Assembly (NCBI RefSeq): GCF_003208175.1
Contig: NZ_QKMR01000010.1
Location: 1 to 64,000 of the forward strand
DNA from: Ruminiclostridium sufflavum DSM 19573
Lineage (GTDB): Bacteria; Bacillota; Clostridia; Acetivibrionales; DSM-1351
Reading direction: 5' to 3'
DNA: 64,000 nt
The notes below the pieces were generated by a model. That model worked only from the letters and a program-made list of their open reading frames with translations, was not told where the DNA came from and ran no database searches. Numbering within the stretch: position 1 is the first letter of the stretch; every line of letters begins with the position of its first letter. A program made the position numbers and the translations under genes. This document shows positions 62,654 to 64,000 of the stretch, in pieces.

Positions 62654-63466
62654 TCAGTTAGCTTTTTCAGCAGATAGTTTTGCCACAGGTATTTGTTTCC
62701 GGATACTATCCACCAAATCCAAATTAATTTCAGAAATAATAACCTGTTCATTTTCATCTGCTCTCGATATAACTGTCCCCCACGGGTCGCAAACCATTGA
62801 GTTTCCATAAGCAATATACCCTGCCTTATTGTCCCTTGCGGGTGATACGGCTGCGTGGAACAGCTGATTGTCAAGAGCTCTTGCTCTTACCAGCAGCTCC
62901 CAATGTGCCGGTCCTGTTATCATATTGAAGGCCCCGGGTGTTATGATTATTTTCGCACCCGCTTTGCACATTTCACTGTAAAGTCCGCAAAAACGCATAT
63001 CAAAGCAAATTGCAATACCTATTTTGCAGTATTCGGTATCCACAACAGTAACTTTATTCCCGCAGGATAATACATCAGACTCTTTAAAGGATATACTCTT
63101 CCTGATATCTATGTCAAAGAGGTGAATTTTTCTGTGCCTTCCGATGATTTTGCCAGTTCTGTCAAATACAGCACAAGTATTATAATATCGCTCTTTATCA
63201 AGCTCAGGAATTGAGCCTGCAATTACATATATATCATTATACTCCGCCGCCTTTGAAATGACTGATAGAGTTTCACTGTCTCTCAATTCCTCGGCATACA
63301 GAGGAAAGTTTTGCGTACCGTAAGGACACGTAAACATTTCAGGTAGCACAGCTATATTTGCATTCCTGTCTTTGCATTCTTCAATCATACGTGCTGCTTT
63401 TTCCAGATTATACTGCTTATCACCGGTAACCTTCATCTGACACAGACCAAGCCTTATATTATTCAT
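62654..63466 (-). CDS. Carbon-nitrogen hydrolase, nitrilase family
   Basis: The 270-residue enzyme has the nitrilase triad: Glu in IAVLPEMFTCPYG, Lys in GRHRKIHLFDIDIRK and Cys in KIGIAICFDMRFCGLY. Sequence style (YNTCAVFDRTGKIIG, PGAFNMITGPAHWELLVRARALDNQ) is that of omega-amidase/Nit2-type amidases, which hydrolyse alpha-keto-glutaramate or similar amides. The precise substrate is uncertain. ATG 63466 follows GGAGG by five bases; a TTG one codon earlier is too close. Confidence 0.92.
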   Translation of the reverse strand: MNNIRLGLCQMKVTGDKQYNLEKAARMIEECKDRNANIAVLPEMFTCPYGTQNFPLYAEELRDSETLSVISKAAEYNDIYVIAGSIPELDKERYYNTCAVFDRTGKIIGRHRKIHLFDIDIRKSISFKESDVLSCGNKVTVVDTEYCKIGIAICFDMRFCGLYSEMCKAGAKIIITPGAFNMITGPAHWELLVRARALDNQLFHAAVSPARDNKAGYIAYGNSMVCDPWGTVISRADENEQVIISEINLDLVDSIRKQIPVAKLSAEKAN

Positions 63467-63642
63467 CAAAACCTCCGTCTAACCCGCCCAATGGTTAAAT
63501 ATCAAATTATAAAATTATTTTACTGAGGAGCCTATCAATGGTTTTCCGCAAAAATATGCAAATAGCTGCCGGCATTTAATCGTCATGTCAACAGCTATTT
63601 TACTTTAATTCAGAATAAAGCATAATTTGCCTATATATAATT

Positions 63643-64000
63643 TTAATTTTTCAGACTGTGTAAAGGAGCCGGTATTCGTCCGCCTCTTTTTATAAACTCG
63701 GAGCTTCCGAATGAACTCACCTTCATTACAGGTCCGGAACCCAGAAGACCTCCAAACTCAACTATATCGCCTATTTTTTTGCCCGGGGCAGGTATAATTC
63801 TGACAGCTGTAGTTTTAGTGTTTACAACTCCGATTGCAGCCTCATCTGCTATAATTGCTGAAATTGTATCGGCTGATGTATCCCCCGGAACAACAATCAT
63901 ATCAAGTCCAACCGAGCACACGCAAGTCATTGCCTCCAGCTTTTCAAGGGACAGTGCACCGCACTTTACAGCTGAAATCATTCCTGCATCCTCACTTACA
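63643..64000 (-). CDS. DUF711 (PFL) family protein, C-terminal part
   Basis: The frame is open to the right window edge, so only the last about 119 residues are seen. They match the highly conserved DUF711/PFL end: [77 protein letters not shown] and [14 protein letters not shown]. The family is of about 450 residues and its function is unsettled, with a distant glycyl-radical-enzyme resemblance. Upstream codons VSEDAGM continue into the unseen part. Confidence 0.93.
   Translation of the reverse strand, partial: VSEDAGMISAVKCGALSLEKLEAMTCVCSVGLDMIVVPGDTSADTISAIIADEAAIGVVNTKTTAVRIIPAPGKKIGDIVEFGGLLGSGPVMKVSSFGSSEFIKRGGRIPAPLHSLKN

Overview
The window is low-GC, Gram-positive, endospore-forming Clostridia. 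A secreted protein with a C-terminal type I dockerin whose duplicated loops resemble those of mesophilic cellulosome producers, dipicolinate synthase genes, a BclA-like spore-surface protein and AT-rich intergenic DNA together point to a cellulolytic cluster III clostridium (Ruminiclostridium, the Clostridium cellulolyticum/papyrosolvens/josui group). This is inference from gene content. No rRNA, tRNA, CRISPR array, insertion sequence or prophage was seen. Most genes lie on the minus strand.

0-9.5 kb is accessory and surface related: a DNRLRE-type fragment with an apparent frameshift, a TPR-glycosyltransferase and a GT-rich repeat protein; then a Crp-family regulator and thioredoxin with a Crp-like operator; then the dockerin protein (zincin-like, hexapeptide beta-helix, LamG-like, dockerin). 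9.6-18.9 kb is housekeeping: cobalamin-dependent methionine synthase with its activation domain on a separate gene, a Xer-type recombinase, glyA, an AIR-synthase-like protein, DUF2225 and VanW proteins. 19-23.3 kb holds a BclA-like protein with a hexapeptide stalk, then thiI, nifS and a small Cys-rich protein.

23.5-31.4 kb is a six-gene operon for a membrane-bound, hydrogenase-4-like complex. Its large subunit lacks the nickel-binding cysteines at both ends, so it is best read as an energy-converting-hydrogenase-related (Ehr) complex and not a hydrogenase. It is the most unusual system here.

31.5-41.2 kb is a repair and RNA-modification block: a YneA-like LysM protein divergent from lexA with SOS boxes between them, then hfq, miaA, mutL, mutS, a RicA/YlbF-like gene and miaB. 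43.6-50.6 kb keeps the Bacillus-like order rpsO-pnp-M16 peptidase-dpaA-dpaB-tepA-ylzJ, with a candidate sigma-K promoter before dpaA. 51-55.8 kb is a MoxR/DUF58/transglutaminase operon. The rest holds a GGDEF-EAL protein, a YcxB-like protein with a 50-residue basic partner, an LCP-like protein, an ABC-F ATPase with a probable attenuator leader, DUF2752, a nitrilase-family amidohydrolase and the end of a DUF711 protein.

A dispersed palindromic repeat with the core AGTCAATTACTATCGGCT recurs in many intergenic gaps and once forms the end of a gene. Start codons were moved from the longest frame to the Shine-Dalgarno-supported codon wherever the sequence allowed it.
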